From NCBI GenBank assembly GCA_018222605.1, contig JAAEZZ010000004.1, positions 62,001 to 126,000 on the forward strand: a stretch of 64,000 nucleotides of DNA, given 5' to 3'. The position numbers were made by a program, and so were the translations under genes. Below are positions 7,683 through 17,460 of the stretch, one piece after another; position 1 is the first letter of the stretch, and each line of letters begins with the position of its first letter. The stretch comes from Alphaproteobacteria bacterium. GTDB taxonomy: Bacteria; Pseudomonadota; Alphaproteobacteria; Caulobacterales; Hyphomonadaceae. The notes under the pieces are model-generated. The model saw only the letters and a program-made list of their open reading frames with translations, had not been told where the DNA came from and did no database searches.

Positions 7683-10310
7683 TTAGTTCAGGGCCGCTGC
7701 GCCCTTGGCGATGTCATTCGGAATACCGTTGATGGCAAGCTGGTCGCCTTCCACACCGATATTGACGGTCTCGCCATCATGAATGCGGCCTTCCAGAATC
7801 AGGCGGGCCAGAGGGTCCTGCAGCTCTTTCTGGATCACACGCTTCAGCGGACGGGCCCCATAGACCGGGTCATAGCCCCGCGCGGCCAGCCAGTTGCGGG
7901 CATCTGCGCTGAGCGCCAGCGTCATCTTGCGATCCTTCAACAGGCCTTCCAGACGCTCCATCTGGATATCGACAATATGATCGATCTCGCCGCGGCCGAG
8001 CCGCTTGAAGAAGACGATCTCGTCGATCCGGTTGATGAATTCCGGCCGGAAATGGCTGCGAATGGCGGCCATGACAGAGCCTTTCGCAGCCTCTGACACA
8101 TCGCCCTCCTCACCGCTCGCCAAGGCATCTGCGCCGAGGTTCGAGGTCATGATGATGATCGTGTTCTTGAAGTCGACCGTGCGGCCCTGACCATCCGTCA
8201 GGCGACCATCATCCAGAACCTGCAGCAATGTGTTGAACAGGTCCGGGTGAGCCTTCTCGACCTCGTCGAACAGGATGACCTGATAGGGCCTGCGGCGGAC
8301 AGATTCCGTCAGCACACCGCCTTCATCATAGCCAACATATCCCGGAGGCGCGCCGATCAGACGAGCAACGGAGTGTTTCTCCGAGAATTCCGACATGTCG
8401 AGGCGAAGGATCGCCGTATCATCATCGAACATGAATTCGGCCAGCGCCTTGGTCAGCTCTGTCTTACCGACGCCGGTCGGGCCGACGAAGAGGAAAGAAC
8501 CAATCGGACGGTTCGGGTCCTGCAAGCCGGCACGGGCCCGGCGCACCGCATTGGAGACGGCCTCCAGTGCATCATCCTGGCCGACGACCCGTTTGCGCAG
8601 CTCATCTTCCATCTTCAGCAGCTTCTCGCGTTCGCCTTCCATCATCTTGTCAACCGGAATGCCGGTCCATTTGGACACGACGGCCGCAATATGCTCTGGA
8701 CGGACGACTTCGGAGACAAGCCCGCCTTCGCCCGTGCCTTGGTCATCCTCGCTGCCTTCAACTTCCGCAATCTGCTTTTCAAGCTGCGGAATGGTCGAGA
8801 ATTTCAGCTCGGATGCCTTGGCCAGATCGCCCTGGCGCTGGGCCTCCGCCATTTCGGCATAGGCTTTGTCCAGCTGCTCCTTGGCAGAGGCGGCACCTTT
8901 CAGCTTGTTCTTCTCGGCCGACCAAGTTGTCGTCAACTCATCGGATTTTGTTTGCAGATCGGCAATCTCGCCCTCAAGCGTCTTCAGACGCTCCCTGGAC
9001 GCATCATCTTTCTCCTTCTTGAGCGCTTCAGCCTCAATCTTCAGCTGCAACAGGCGCCGGTCGATCTCGTCCAACTCCTCAGGCTTGGAATCCACCTGCA
9101 TGCGCAGGCGGGAGGCCGCCTCGTCCATAAGGTCAATGGCCTTGTCGGGCAGGAAACGGTCCGTGATGTAGCGATTGGAGAGCGTTGCCGCCGAGACAAT
9201 CGCCGCATCCGAGACCCGCACACCATGGTGTGCCTCATACCGGCCTTTCAGGCCACGGAGGATAGAGATCGTATCTTCGACTGTCGGCTCGTCCACATAG
9301 ACGGCCATAAAACGGCGGGCGAGTGCGGCGTCGCCTTCGACATATTTGCGATACTCATCCAGCGTGGTGGCACCGACACAGTGCAGTTCCCCCCGCGCCA
9401 GAGCGGGCTTCAGAAGGTTCGACGCATCCATCGCGCCATCGCTTTTGCCTGCGCCAACCAGCGTATGCATCTCGTCAATGAACAGCACAACACCGCCTTC
9501 GGCCTGCTGCACTTCATTCAGCACGGCTTTCAGGCGCTCTTCGAATTCACCACGGAACTTCGCGCCCGCAATAAGCGCGCCCATGTCGAGCGCCAGCAGG
9601 CGCTTGTTCTTCAGGCTTTCCGGCACATCGCCATTGACGATGCGTAGGGCGAGGCCCTCCGCGATGGCGGTTTTACCGACACCAGGCTCACCGATCAGCA
9701 CAGGATTGTTCTTTGAACGGCGCGAGAGCACCTGAATGGTCCGGCGGATTTCCTCGTCCCGGCCGATCACGGGGTCAAGCTTGCCGTCACGCGCATCCTT
9801 GGTCAGGTCGCGGGCATATTTCTTGAGGGCTTCATAGCCTTCTTCGGCATTCTCGCTGTCTGCTGTGCGGCCTTGGCGGAGTTGTGCAATTGCGCCTTCC
9901 AGCGCCTTTGCCGTGACACCGGCAGAAGACAGCACCTCCGCAGCCGGATCATTCTTCAGGCCTGCGAGCGCCAGCAGAAGGCGCTCCACGGTGACAAAGC
10001 TGTCGCCCGCTTTTTTTGCTTCCGCTTCAGCATTCTGGAACAGCTGCGCACCTGCCTGCTCCAGACGCAGGCCGCTATTGGCACCTTGCACCTTGGGCAG
10101 TTTTCCGATGGCCGTGTCGACGCCCTGCGCCACCAGTTCCGGGCGACCGCCGCTCGCGCGAATGAGATTCGCGGCAAGCTGGTCACGATCTTCCAGCATG
10201 GCTTTCAGGATGTGGCTGGGGGTCAGGACCTGGTGCCCATTGGCTAGGGCAGAGGTCTGCGCGCCCTGGATAATCGCGCGGGCACGCTCAGTGTATTGTT
10301 CAATATTCAT
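7683..10310 (-). CDS. clpB: ATP-dependent disaggregase ClpB
   Basis: An 875-residue Hsp100 chaperone that, with DnaK, pulls proteins out of heat-induced aggregates in the cytoplasm. The order is N-domain (1-145), first AAA+ module with Walker A GEPGVGKT (207-214) and Walker B LFIDE (276-280), a coiled-coil middle domain (about 405-525) that separates ClpB from ClpA, then the second AAA+ module with Walker A GPTGVGKT (610-617) and a typical [17 protein letters not shown]-terminus. Full family length; no ClpP-binding loop is obvious. The start is the ATG at 10308-10310 behind a GGGGA element. Upstream in the core block are DUF4167, prmC and prfA on the same strand, but a terminator separates it from DUF4167, so it probably has its own (heat-responsive) promoter. 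Confidence 0.97.
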   Translation of the reverse strand: MNIEQYTERARAIIQGAQTSALANGHQVLTPSHILKAMLEDRDQLAANLIRASGGRPELVAQGVDTAIGKLPKVQGANSGLRLEQAGAQLFQNAEAEAKKAGDSFVTVERLLLALAGLKNDPAAEVLSSAGVTAKALEGAIAQLRQGRTADSENAEEGYEALKKYARDLTKDARDGKLDPVIGRDEEIRRTIQVLSRRSKNNPVLIGEPGVGKTAIAEGLALRIVNGDVPESLKNKRLLALDMGALIAGAKFRGEFEERLKAVLNEVQQAEGGVVLFIDEMHTLVGAGKSDGAMDASNLLKPALARGELHCVGATTLDEYRKYVEGDAALARRFMAVYVDEPTVEDTISILRGLKGRYEAHHGVRVSDAAIVSAATLSNRYITDRFLPDKAIDLMDEAASRLRMQVDSKPEELDEIDRRLLQLKIEAEALKKEKDDASRERLKTLEGEIADLQTKSDELTTTWSAEKNKLKGAASAKEQLDKAYAEMAEAQRQGDLAKASELKFSTIPQLEKQIAEVEGSEDDQGTGEGGLVSEVVRPEHIAAVVSKWTGIPVDKMMEGEREKLLKMEDELRKRVVGQDDALEAVSNAVRRARAGLQDPNRPIGSFLFVGPTGVGKTELTKALAEFMFDDDTAILRLDMSEFSEKHSVARLIGAPPGYVGYDEGGVLTESVRRRPYQVILFDEVEKAHPDLFNTLLQVLDDGRLTDGQGRTVDFKNTIIIMTSNLGADALASGEEGDVSEAAKGSVMAAIRSHFRPEFINRIDEIVFFKRLGRGEIDHIVDIQMERLEGLLKDRKMTLALSADARNWLAARGYDPVYGARPLKRVIQKELQDPLARLILEGRIHDGETVNIGVEGDQLAINGIPNDIAKGAAALN

Positions 10311-10449
10311 GTATCATCCCCTATTATAGGCAGATCATTTGGTCGTGTGGACATTGGCCCCGCTCAGCGGCAGCTGGTATCCGGTTCATTACTCATGTGG
10401 GTAGGCCATACCCGGCTTGCAACTGGTTTGAGGACCTAAAATCAGCCAT

Positions 10450-10482
10450 GAAAAAGCCCGGCGCGCCAACCGGCTGCCGGGC
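10450..10482 (-). terminator. Intrinsic terminator after the DUF4167 gene
   Basis: On the minus strand GCCCGGC/GCCGGGC (10456-10462 and 10476-10482) forms the stem, followed by a T5 tract (complement of 10451-10455). It separates the DUF4167 gene from clpB. Confidence 0.8.
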
Positions 10483-10509
10483 CTCTTGAAACAGGGATTT
10501 CGGGAAAAC

Positions 10510-11187
10510 CTATTCGGTGGTTTCGGCCGATGCTTCTTCGGTGGACGTCTCTTCCACAGGCTTCTTGCGGCGGCGCGAGACCGTCTTCATGACGCCCTCA
10601 TTTTCCGAATCATCACCGGAGGTGTCATCATCCGCCTTGTCACGTTTCGCATAAGGCTTGCGGCGACCGCGAGTCGTCTTGGCCTTCGGCTTGGATTTTG
10701 ATTCATCCTCGTCATTGCCAGACTCGTCCGCATCCGACTTTGCGTTGGAAGTCTCTTCGGAGGAATCATCGTCTGAAGCCTTGTCCGCCTTCTCTTCACG
10801 CGTCTTGTTGCGGGATTCGACTTCTGCTTCCTCTTTGGAATTGGAGTCGTTGTTATCGTCGTCCGCGTCATTGTTGTTATTGTCGCGGTCATCACGGCGA
10901 TTGTCACGATTCTGACCACGTTGCTGCTGGGAGCGTTCTTTCGCTTCCTGCTGCTTGGCAACAATACGCTGATAATGTTCAGCAAACTGGAAGTAGGCTT
11001 CTGACAGAATGCGGTCGCCACTGGTCTGGGCGTCACGAGCATACTGCAGATATTTGTCCAGAACCTGCTGGGCGGACCCACGGATTTTCACGTCCGGGCC
11101 GACACTTTCATAATGCCGGTTCGGATTGTTGTGGTTATTCTGGTTATTGCCGCCTGAGCGACGATTGCGCCCGCGTGAGCGTTTCAT
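10510..11187 (-). CDS. DUF4167 domain protein
   Basis: A 225-residue protein. The N-terminal 70 residues are the conserved DUF4167 core: a basic KRSRGRNRR start, an Asn-rich stretch, then VKIRGSAQQVLDKYLQYARDAQ and EAYFQFAEHYQRIV. The remainder is low complexity: QQ/RN/DDNN repeats, a long Ser/Asp/Glu-rich acidic region, and a basic patch (KPKAKTTRGRRKPYAKR). The family occurs almost only in alphaproteobacteria and often next to prmC/prfA and clpB, as here. The Arg-rich head and disordered tail suggest nucleic-acid or ribosome association, but no function is established that I can name. It has its own downstream terminator. Confidence 0.9.
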   Translation of the reverse strand: MKRSRGRNRRSGGNNQNNHNNPNRHYESVGPDVKIRGSAQQVLDKYLQYARDAQTSGDRILSEAYFQFAEHYQRIVAKQQEAKERSQQQRGQNRDNRRDDRDNNNNDADDDNNDSNSKEEAEVESRNKTREEKADKASDDDSSEETSNAKSDADESGNDEDESKSKPKAKTTRGRRKPYAKRDKADDDTSGDDSENEGVMKTVSRRRKKPVEETSTEEASAETTE

Positions 11188-11385
11188 GAAGATCTTCCCG
11201 TTTCATGCGCCTGCTGTTTCCTTGCAGGCAGTTCCCAGCGCAACTGGTCTCGATGGATTAGGTGGCCCCAGCCCTATATTTGCGCGAGTCTCGTGAGCGG
11301 GACACGCTGGAAAACAGTTGCTGTCGCCGCCTCACTTGTGCGTTCTAGCGTGACTTGGCCGATCCGCCAAGAAGAAATGTAAGTA

Positions 11386-12222
11386 TTACAGTTTGGGTAA
11401 TTGTGCCCAAACGGCACGATCATTCCCGCCAAGGTCTTTTGAGCTGTCTATGGCGGCAAACCCTGCCTCCTGAAGCAGGGTTGAAACAGCCTCGCGCTGA
11501 TCATGGCCAATCTCGAAAACCAACCACGCGCCGCACTTCATATGGGCGGCAGCCAGGCTGATGATCTGGCGGTAAGCAACCAGTCCGTCCGGCCCGCCAT
11601 CGAGCGCGTCCATGGGATCATGCGCGTGCACTTCCGGCATCAGGCTGTCGATTTCGGCACTGGCAATATAGGGCGGATTGGAGATTATCAGGTCTGCTTC
11701 GCCCCAGCCCTGCCAATTGGCCCAACTGCCTTCGAATATGTCCGCGCGGTCTGACAGGCCGAGCTTGGCCAAATTCTCCCGGGCGAGGCTGGCGGCAGCA
11801 AGGTTCGCCTCAACGCCCCTGCCCTGCGCGTGCGGACGGTTGGCAAGCAGCGCGGCTAGCAGGCAGCCGCTACCGGTGCCAAGGTCTGCCACCAGAACAG
11901 GGCGATCTGCCGGAATGCGCTTTAGCGCCTCTTCCACAACACATTCACTGTCCGGCCGCGGGATCAGCGCGCGGGCATCGCACAAAAACTCAAGGCCATA
12001 GAATTCCGTTGTGCCGAGAATATGCTGGATCGGCACATGCGCCACACGCCGGGCAATAACGGCGCGGAAAGCTTCGCAGTCCTGCGTCGGCACGATGTCA
12101 CGGCCCAGCACAATAATATCAGAGGTCTGAAGACCCGCCACATGTCCCAGCAGCCAGCGCGCTTCCAGCCGGGCCGTATCTATACCCGCTGCCTGCAGCT
12201 GCGCGGCGCCCTCTGCCAGCAA
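11386..12222 (-). CDS. prmC: Release-factor glutamine N5-methyltransferase PrmC
   Basis: Methylates the glutamine of the GGQ motif in release factors RF1/RF2, using S-adenosylmethionine. The protein shows the N-terminal helical bundle, the SAM-binding motif VADLGTGSGCLLAALL, and the catalytic NPPY motif in LIISNPPYIAS, and ends GGNDRAVWAQLPKL as expected. The start is unusual: the frame has no ATG or GTG near the expected position. A TTG at 12220-12222 is the nearest usual alternative, but the conserved upstream residues (LTYDAL before LAEGAAQL) are also encoded in frame, so translation may begin at a CTG near 12237 or 12246, overlapping or abutting the prfA stop. It directly follows prfA, its substrate gene, so the two are probably translated together. 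Confidence 0.93.
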   Translation of the reverse strand: MLAEGAAQLQAAGIDTARLEARWLLGHVAGLQTSDIIVLGRDIVPTQDCEAFRAVIARRVAHVPIQHILGTTEFYGLEFLCDARALIPRPDSECVVEEALKRIPADRPVLVADLGTGSGCLLAALLANRPHAQGRGVEANLAAASLARENLAKLGLSDRADIFEGSWANWQGWGEADLIISNPPYIASAEIDSLMPEVHAHDPMDALDGGPDGLVAYRQIISLAAAHMKCGAWLVFEIGHDQREAVSTLLQEAGFAAIDSSKDLGGNDRAVWAQLPKL

Positions 12223-12247
12223 AGCATCATAGGTCAGGTCCGACAGC

Positions 12248-13321
12248 TCAGCTCGCCTCCATCGCGGCCAGCTTGCGGGCGCGATCTTCCGTGATCAGCC
12301 CTTCGATGACGTCATTCAGCTTGTCACCCGTGATGATCTTGTCGAGGGAGTACAGCGTCAGGCCAATCCGGTGATCCGTCACGCGGTTTTCCGGATAGTT
12401 GTAGGTGCGCACTTTCTGGCTGCGGTCGCCTGTGCCGATCTGGCTAGCGCGGGCTTCGGCGCGCTCTGCATCGGCTTCGGCGCGTTGCTTCTCGTAGAGA
12501 CGGATCTTCAGCTGCTCCATCGCCTTCTCACGGTTCACGTGCTGCGACTTTTCAGAACTCGTCACCATGATGTTTGTCGGCAGGTGGATAATCCGCACGG
12601 CAGAGTCAGTTGTGTTGACGTGCTGACCGCCAGCCCCGGACGAGCGCATTGTATCGATACGGATGTCTTCCGGCTTGATGTCGATTTCGATATTCTCAGG
12701 CGCAGGCAGAACGGCAACCGTCGCAGCCGATGTGTGGATACGGCCCTGCGTCTCCGTTGCCGGAACACGCTGCACACGGTGCACGCCGCTTTCCCATTTC
12801 ATGTGACCGAACACGCCGTCACCCGACACGTTCGCCACCACTTCCTTGTAGCCGCCCGCATCGCCTTCGGACGCGTCGACGATTTCTACCTTCCAGCCCA
12901 TGATCTGGGCGTAGCGGGTGTACATGCGGAACAGGTCTCCGGCGAACAGCGCGGCTTCATCGCCACCTGTCCCAGCGCGCAGCTCCAGAACAATGTCGGC
13001 AGCATCGTCGACATCCTTCGGCAGAAGGAGAACCTGCATCTCGGATTCAAGGTCCGGCAGGCGGTCCTTGATATCCTCGATTTCCATCTCGGCCAGTTCG
13101 GCCATTTCCTTGTCACCGGAGGAGATCAGCGCTTGCGCTTCCTCCAAGCCCTTGCGGGCATTGATGACTTCCCGCGCCTTTTCGACAACGGGCTTAAGCT
13201 CAGCGTGCTCTTTGGACAGCGCGATGATTTCGTCGGTTTCGGTCGTGGCGCCCATACGCGCCTCGACTTCTTCATACCGATCGATCACCTGCTGCAGACG
13301 GGAAAGGGAAAGTGTGGCCAT
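12248..13321 (-). CDS. prfA: Peptide chain release factor 1
   Basis: RF1 recognises UAA and UAG stop codons and triggers release of the finished peptide. The 357-residue protein has the usual length. The catalytic GGQ lies in [19 protein letters not shown]; the codon-recognition loop PAT is visible in [18 protein letters not shown]. The C-terminal helical end ([11 protein letters not shown]) is typical. The next gene is prmC, which methylates this GGQ. Upstream on the same strand, 59 bases away, is a MAPEG-family gene that is not a usual neighbour, so prfA probably has a promoter in or behind that gap. Confidence 0.97.
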   Translation of the reverse strand: MATLSLSRLQQVIDRYEEVEARMGATTETDEIIALSKEHAELKPVVEKAREVINARKGLEEAQALISSGDKEMAELAEMEIEDIKDRLPDLESEMQVLLLPKDVDDAADIVLELRAGTGGDEAALFAGDLFRMYTRYAQIMGWKVEIVDASEGDAGGYKEVVANVSGDGVFGHMKWESGVHRVQRVPATETQGRIHTSAATVAVLPAPENIEIDIKPEDIRIDTMRSSGAGGQHVNTTDSAVRIIHLPTNIMVTSSEKSQHVNREKAMEQLKIRLYEKQRAEADAERAEARASQIGTGDRSQKVRTYNYPENRVTDHRIGLTLYSLDKIITGDKLNDVIEGLITEDRARKLAAMEAS

Positions 13322-13380
13322 ACGCGCCCTTTAGAGCGGTTTTGACCGCCTGATAAGTCCCCCCGTCTGCGTTTTGCCAA

Positions 13381-13809
13381 TCAGAGCAGAATGCGGACAA
13401 CTTCCCTGCCCGCCATAACAAAGAGGGTCAGCGAGGCGAGCAAATAGACCAGGAAGCGCTGTATCACCTTTGGCGACAGGATTTGCACGAAGGAGTGCAC
13501 AACGCGCAGGCCAACATAAATCCAGGCTAGCAGGGCAGCGAAATTGTCGCCGCCACCCGTCATCGCCGTGAAGAACATGAGCGCGTAGAAGATGGTCGGC
13601 TGTTCGTGCAGGTGATTGTAATTGTCGGCCACGGAGCGGACATTTGCTGGCAAGCGGTCCGCATAAGTGCCGGGGTGGCGCGCATCATCCGGATTGATCT
13701 GGGCCTTTTGCATGGCGGGAATACGCGTTGCGTTCATCCACAACCACAGGATCAACGTCCAGACGATCAGCGCCAGGACAGGATAGAGAAAATCAACATT
13801 TGCAGGCAT
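13381..13809 (-). CDS. MAPEG family membrane protein
   Basis: A 142-residue inner-membrane protein with four hydrophobic segments (about 6-26, 69-87, 90-110, 118-140). The layout and the central RSVADNYNHLHEQPTIFYAL segment fit MAPEG, the group of eicosanoid and glutathione-metabolising membrane proteins. The bacterial members with a NYNHLHEQP-like segment form a large, functionally unassigned subgroup; a glutathione-dependent activity is possible but not shown. It is preceded by the CE15-like esterase gene, 19 bases upstream, and probably co-transcribed with it. Confidence 0.75.
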   Translation of the reverse strand: MPANVDFLYPVLALIVWTLILWLWMNATRIPAMQKAQINPDDARHPGTYADRLPANVRSVADNYNHLHEQPTIFYALMFFTAMTGGGDNFAALLAWIYVGLRVVHSFVQILSPKVIQRFLVYLLASLTLFVMAGREVVRILL

Positions 13810-13828
13810 TTTGCCCTCCCTCCATTTA

Positions 13829-15151
13829 TTATTGCGCTGAATCTACGCGCTTTTCCCGGTTTTGAACAGCACTGACCCTACGCGATGGGTCCGACAAATG
13901 TGCCTGAAGAAAGGCGACAAATGTATCGACATCCTCCGACACGATGCTGTGCCCGCCGGGGCGCAACCACCAGGCAATCCCGGCAGAAGGTCTGAAATCC
14001 TGCTGCATACCACCTTCCGGCAGGCCCGGCAGATCCATGGCCTCGTAGACAGCAGAGGCAGCCATGGCGGCCCGGAAAGAGGAGTTTGGGTCTGACCAGA
14101 CATCCCGGCGCCCATTGCCCAGCAGAACCGGTGTGGGCGCCAGAAGCGCCAGCAATTCATGCTGGTCCACCGGCAATTCATCCAGATAATCCAGCCAGGG
14201 CTGCACCTCGGGCGCCAGCCAGTGTGGATAGGTCTTCGCCATACGCTGAAGTCCCTCCCCTGTGTGAGATCGTGACAAGGAGGCCCCAGCAAAACCGGAC
14301 TGATGCGCGATCACGGCATCAACTCGCCAGTCCCACACGCCTGCGATCAGCGCAGATTTGCCATAGCGAGAATGCCCGATGACCGCGATGCCGTCAGGAT
14401 CGATCGGTGCTTCAGCCTCAAGCGCGTCAATCGCGGCGGAAAAGCCATAAGCCCACGCCATAAGTGTACCCGTGGGCTCTGTCGGCCCGCCCAGACGGGC
14501 CATGACGGTTGGCCCCCGCTCGCGGCTGTCCGGCACAAGATCCGATCCATAGAAACTCGCATAGGCAATGCCTGCCTCCATGAACTGGTCCAGCGGCGCG
14601 AGGGCGATATACTCGCCGAACATCTTGGTGACGAGTGAACCGACAATACCATCCATGTCGCTTCCATCACACGCGCTCCCATCCGGAGACGTGACGGGGT
14701 ATTCGGGAAAGACGGAGCAATTGCTGGAGAAGGTCTCGCTGATGACAACCGGGAATGGCCCCTCCCCCTTTGGCAGGGCCACGACCAGGAAAAATGTTCT
14801 CGCACCAGCCCCCTCGCCGACTGTCACGGGGATCTCCTTCAGAACGCCTTTGCCATCCAGAATATCTGCTAAAACAGTCCGAGCCGTCCCCCATCTGACG
14901 GGCATGCCCTCCGGCCATGGTCCGTAGAGAATGTCTTCAAACTTCTGCATCAGCGCCGCACGCTGCTGAGAGGAGTTCAGCAAAACGGGCACATCAATGG
15001 CCGGCGACGCTGCGGGTTTGTTATCCACCTCAAGACTCGCATAGTTCAGGCCCAGCATGGTGCAGCTGGACATGACAAGCGCCAGAACAAAAATGAGAAT
15101 CAGCAGGGGCAGCCGGACAAGGCACCACGCAATCAATCTGAGAACACTCAT
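13829..15151 (-). CDS. CE15-type glucuronoyl esterase-like lipoprotein
   Basis: A 440-residue alpha/beta hydrolase. The N-terminus is a long hydrophobic signal ending in LVMSSC, a plausible lipobox, so the enzyme is likely membrane-anchored outside the cytoplasm. The nucleophile motif GHSRYGKSALIAGVWDWR, followed by HQSGFAGASLSR, then a PHW motif, LPVDQHELLALLAPTPVLL and WSDPNSSF, is the sequence of blocks seen in bacterial CE15 4-O-methyl-glucuronoyl methylesterases. The late GGHSIVSEDVDTFVAFL provides the catalytic His. CE15 enzymes cleave ester links between glucuronoxylan and lignin, which would suit an aquatic bacterium feeding on plant or algal detritus. The substrate is inferred from family only; a general carboxylesterase role is possible. 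Confidence 0.78.
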   Translation of the reverse strand: MSVLRLIAWCLVRLPLLILIFVLALVMSSCTMLGLNYASLEVDNKPAASPAIDVPVLLNSSQQRAALMQKFEDILYGPWPEGMPVRWGTARTVLADILDGKGVLKEIPVTVGEGAGARTFFLVVALPKGEGPFPVVISETFSSNCSVFPEYPVTSPDGSACDGSDMDGIVGSLVTKMFGEYIALAPLDQFMEAGIAYASFYGSDLVPDSRERGPTVMARLGGPTEPTGTLMAWAYGFSAAIDALEAEAPIDPDGIAVIGHSRYGKSALIAGVWDWRVDAVIAHQSGFAGASLSRSHTGEGLQRMAKTYPHWLAPEVQPWLDYLDELPVDQHELLALLAPTPVLLGNGRRDVWSDPNSSFRAAMAASAVYEAMDLPGLPEGGMQQDFRPSAGIAWWLRPGGHSIVSEDVDTFVAFLQAHLSDPSRRVSAVQNREKRVDSAQ

Positions 15152-15215
15152 GAGCGGCGCGTCTCCAATGGCTGCCTGTTCACACTAGCGCCGTTTCCCT
15201 CCGCGCCCAGCCCCC

Positions 15216-16067
15216 TCACGCAAATGTGGCCTCAAAAGCCTCGCGGTAGCGGCGGGAGCCGGAAACCTCTTCCCCAGTTTCAAGACGCAACACGACATCG
15301 CCCTCCCCCGTCGGGACAATCTCCTGAACCTTGTCCAGATTGACGATGTGAGAGCGGTGCACCCGCGCATGTCGTCCACCAGCCGCTTCCAGCAGCCTGC
15401 CGAGTTCCGTTAGCGTCATACGCGCAAGATAGGTTTTAGCGGGCGTGACGACTTCAACATAATTCGAGGCGGCCTTGGCCCAGATCACATTGTCTGCATC
15501 CACGAAATAGGTGCGCCCGCCTGATTTCAGCGTCAGCCGGTGGCGGTCCTGCGCTTCTGCCCGCGCCGCCTCCGCTTCGAGGGATTTCTGTTCCACCATA
15601 CGGCTGAGCCCGAAAATGGCTGCGATAGTGGCGTAGGAAAGCGCATCCTTGCGAAACTCGTAGAGCCAGACAGATGGATCAGAGAGGCCGAACTCATATG
15701 GAAATCCGAACAGGATGGGCGTGAACAGCTTCCTCAGCCCCACCATCAAAAGGATGTGCACAATCGAGAAAACCACGACCGCAACGGCGTGCCGGATCAG
15801 GTTTGCACGCCACTGCCCTGCAAACAGCGGATAGCGGCTCAACATCTGGGTGATGAGTGGCACAAGCGCCAGAATAACCAAATGAGACGTCGCCTCCGAG
15901 AGCCATGGCAAGGCCGGATGAGAGCCCCCCTGGCGTATGATTTCATCCTGGGCTGACAGGGCGTTCACCAAGAAGGCCGCAAAAACAAAGATGGTGAAAT
16001 ACAGCCATGTCTTTCGGTCCGCCCGGCGGTCAGCCTCCAGTTCAGGATGTGGGCGCGTTATCTCCAT
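15216..16067 (-). CDS. Membrane-bound LytTR-type transcriptional regulator
   Basis: Four hydrophobic segments (WLYFTIFVFAAFLV, TSHLVILALVPLI, HAVAVVVFSIVHILLMVGL and a weaker one near DALSYATIAAIFGL) are followed by a short coiled linker and a C-terminal LytTR DNA-binding domain of about 95 residues (YFVDADNVIWAKAASNYVEV ... RVHRSHIVNLDKVQEI). I use the ATG at 16065-16067 (283 residues), preceded by GAGAG. The longest frame starts at 16256 and would overlap the divergent acyltransferase gene. No receiver domain is present, so the membrane part is the probable sensor. Its neighbours, the CE15-like esterase downstream and the divergent acyltransferase, are the obvious candidate targets. Confidence 0.82.
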   Translation of the reverse strand: MEITRPHPELEADRRADRKTWLYFTIFVFAAFLVNALSAQDEIIRQGGSHPALPWLSEATSHLVILALVPLITQMLSRYPLFAGQWRANLIRHAVAVVVFSIVHILLMVGLRKLFTPILFGFPYEFGLSDPSVWLYEFRKDALSYATIAAIFGLSRMVEQKSLEAEAARAEAQDRHRLTLKSGGRTYFVDADNVIWAKAASNYVEVVTPAKTYLARMTLTELGRLLEAAGGRHARVHRSHIVNLDKVQEIVPTGEGDVVLRLETGEEVSGSRRYREAFEATFA

Positions 16068-16248
16068 CTCGACTCTCTGCCACACTCTGCGCCCTGGCCG
16101 GAAGATCGATTGCAGAATTTCGTCCCATGATGCCGCCGTTTGTCCCCCGGGCGCGTCATTCATCCCGCACACCCACCGAATACCCCTTGCCGGATGCAGG
16201 ATACCGCGCGGCAGCGCATTCCAGATGCCATGAGACAAAGGAGTTCCC

Positions 16249-17460
16249 ATGCCCACCGCCGCCCCAGCTTTCCCGCGCCGCTATGATCTTGACTGGCTAC
16301 GCATCATCGCCTTCGGACTGTTGATCCTCTACCATTCCGGCATGTTCTACGTAACGTGGGACTGGCATGTGAAAAGCGTGTATTCCGGGCCGGAAGCGGA
16401 ATGGGCCATGCGCCTGCTGAACCCGTGGCGGCTGGCCCTGCTCTTCTTTATTTCCGGCGTCGCGCTGCGGTTTGCTGCAGATAAGCTCGGTAGCTCCAAA
16501 CTCGCCCGTGAACGCAGCGTACGCCTGGGCCTTCCCATCCTGTTCGGCATGGCTGTCGTGGTTGCGCCGCAAAGCTGGCTGCAATTGGTGGAGAGTGGAG
16601 AGTTTCAGGGCGGTTTCCTTGCCTTCTGGCCGCATTATCTGGATTTCGGGTCTGACTTTTCCATCACGACGCCGACCTGGAACCATCTCTGGTATGTCGT
16701 CTACCTGCTCGTCTACACGCTGATACTGGCGCCGTTTGCCGGCCCGATCTCTCGTTTCATGGCCGGACGTGGCGCGAAGGTGACCCAGTTTCTGTTTGGC
16801 GGAAAGTGGGGCCCTCTCGTCGTGCTGACCCTGCCGACTGCCCCCTTCCTGCTCTATCGCCTGACGCTGGATATGCACTTCCCGACCACGCATGATCTTG
16901 TCTGGGACTGGTCAAACCACGCACACAGCCTGACCATTCTGATGCTCGGCTTTCTGCTGGCCAAGGACCATGCCTTCTGGAGCGCCATTCAACGCGCCCT
17001 GCCCTGGGGTATTGGTCTGGTTCTCGTGCTCGGCGCAACGCTCACTTTTATCTGGAATGGCTGGGACCAGATCACGGCAGAGCAGGAATGGATCATCTGG
17101 CCCGCCCGCTTTGCGCGCATCTTCTATGCCTGGATCATGATTGCGACGCTGCTGGGCCTCGGTCGGCGCTATCTGAACCGCCCTAGCCGCGCGCTGACCT
17201 ATATGACCGAGGCCATCTTCCCATGGTACATTCTGCACCAGACATTGACTGTAATGCTCGGCTTCTGGCTGACGCGTCAGGGCCTGCCGGTTGGCATGGA
17301 AGCCATACTCGTCATCGGAGGCACGTTCATTGGCTGCGCCCTGTTGCACGAACTCGTCATCCGGCGCGTCGGCTTCCTCAGGCCCGTCTTTGGTCTGAAG
17401 CCGTTTTCCAGATCAGCTGTCTCTAGAAAGGTGATCGCGGCAGGGACAGGTGGAAGATGA
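16249..17460 (+). CDS. Acyltransferase 3 family membrane protein (OpgC-like)
   Basis: A 403-residue integral membrane protein with about ten hydrophobic segments. The N-terminal signature RYDLDWLRIIAFGLLILYHSGMFY contains the Arg and His typical of acyltransferase family 3 (PF01757). The members with WHVKS and TWNHLWYVVYLLVYTLILAP motifs resemble the OpgC/MdoC-type subgroup, which moves acyl or succinyl groups onto periplasmic glucans or other surface carbohydrates. Substrate unknown. The gene is divergent from the LytTR regulator, and its 3' end overlaps the converging TRIC-like gene by 38 bases. Confidence 0.85.
   Translation: MPTAAPAFPRRYDLDWLRIIAFGLLILYHSGMFYVTWDWHVKSVYSGPEAEWAMRLLNPWRLALLFFISGVALRFAADKLGSSKLARERSVRLGLPILFGMAVVVAPQSWLQLVESGEFQGGFLAFWPHYLDFGSDFSITTPTWNHLWYVVYLLVYTLILAPFAGPISRFMAGRGAKVTQFLFGGKWGPLVVLTLPTAPFLLYRLTLDMHFPTTHDLVWDWSNHAHSLTILMLGFLLAKDHAFWSAIQRALPWGIGLVLVLGATLTFIWNGWDQITAEQEWIIWPARFARIFYAWIMIATLLGLGRRYLNRPSRALTYMTEAIFPWYILHQTLTVMLGFWLTRQGLPVGMEAILVIGGTFIGCALLHELVIRRVGFLRPVFGLKPFSRSAVSRKVIAAGTGGR

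Noticed and set aside
8247..9647. Long plus-strand ORF of 466 codons opposite clpB
   Set aside because: It is the complement of a secure ClpB coding region, has no ribosome site and no domain; such long shadow frames are common in GC-rich genes.
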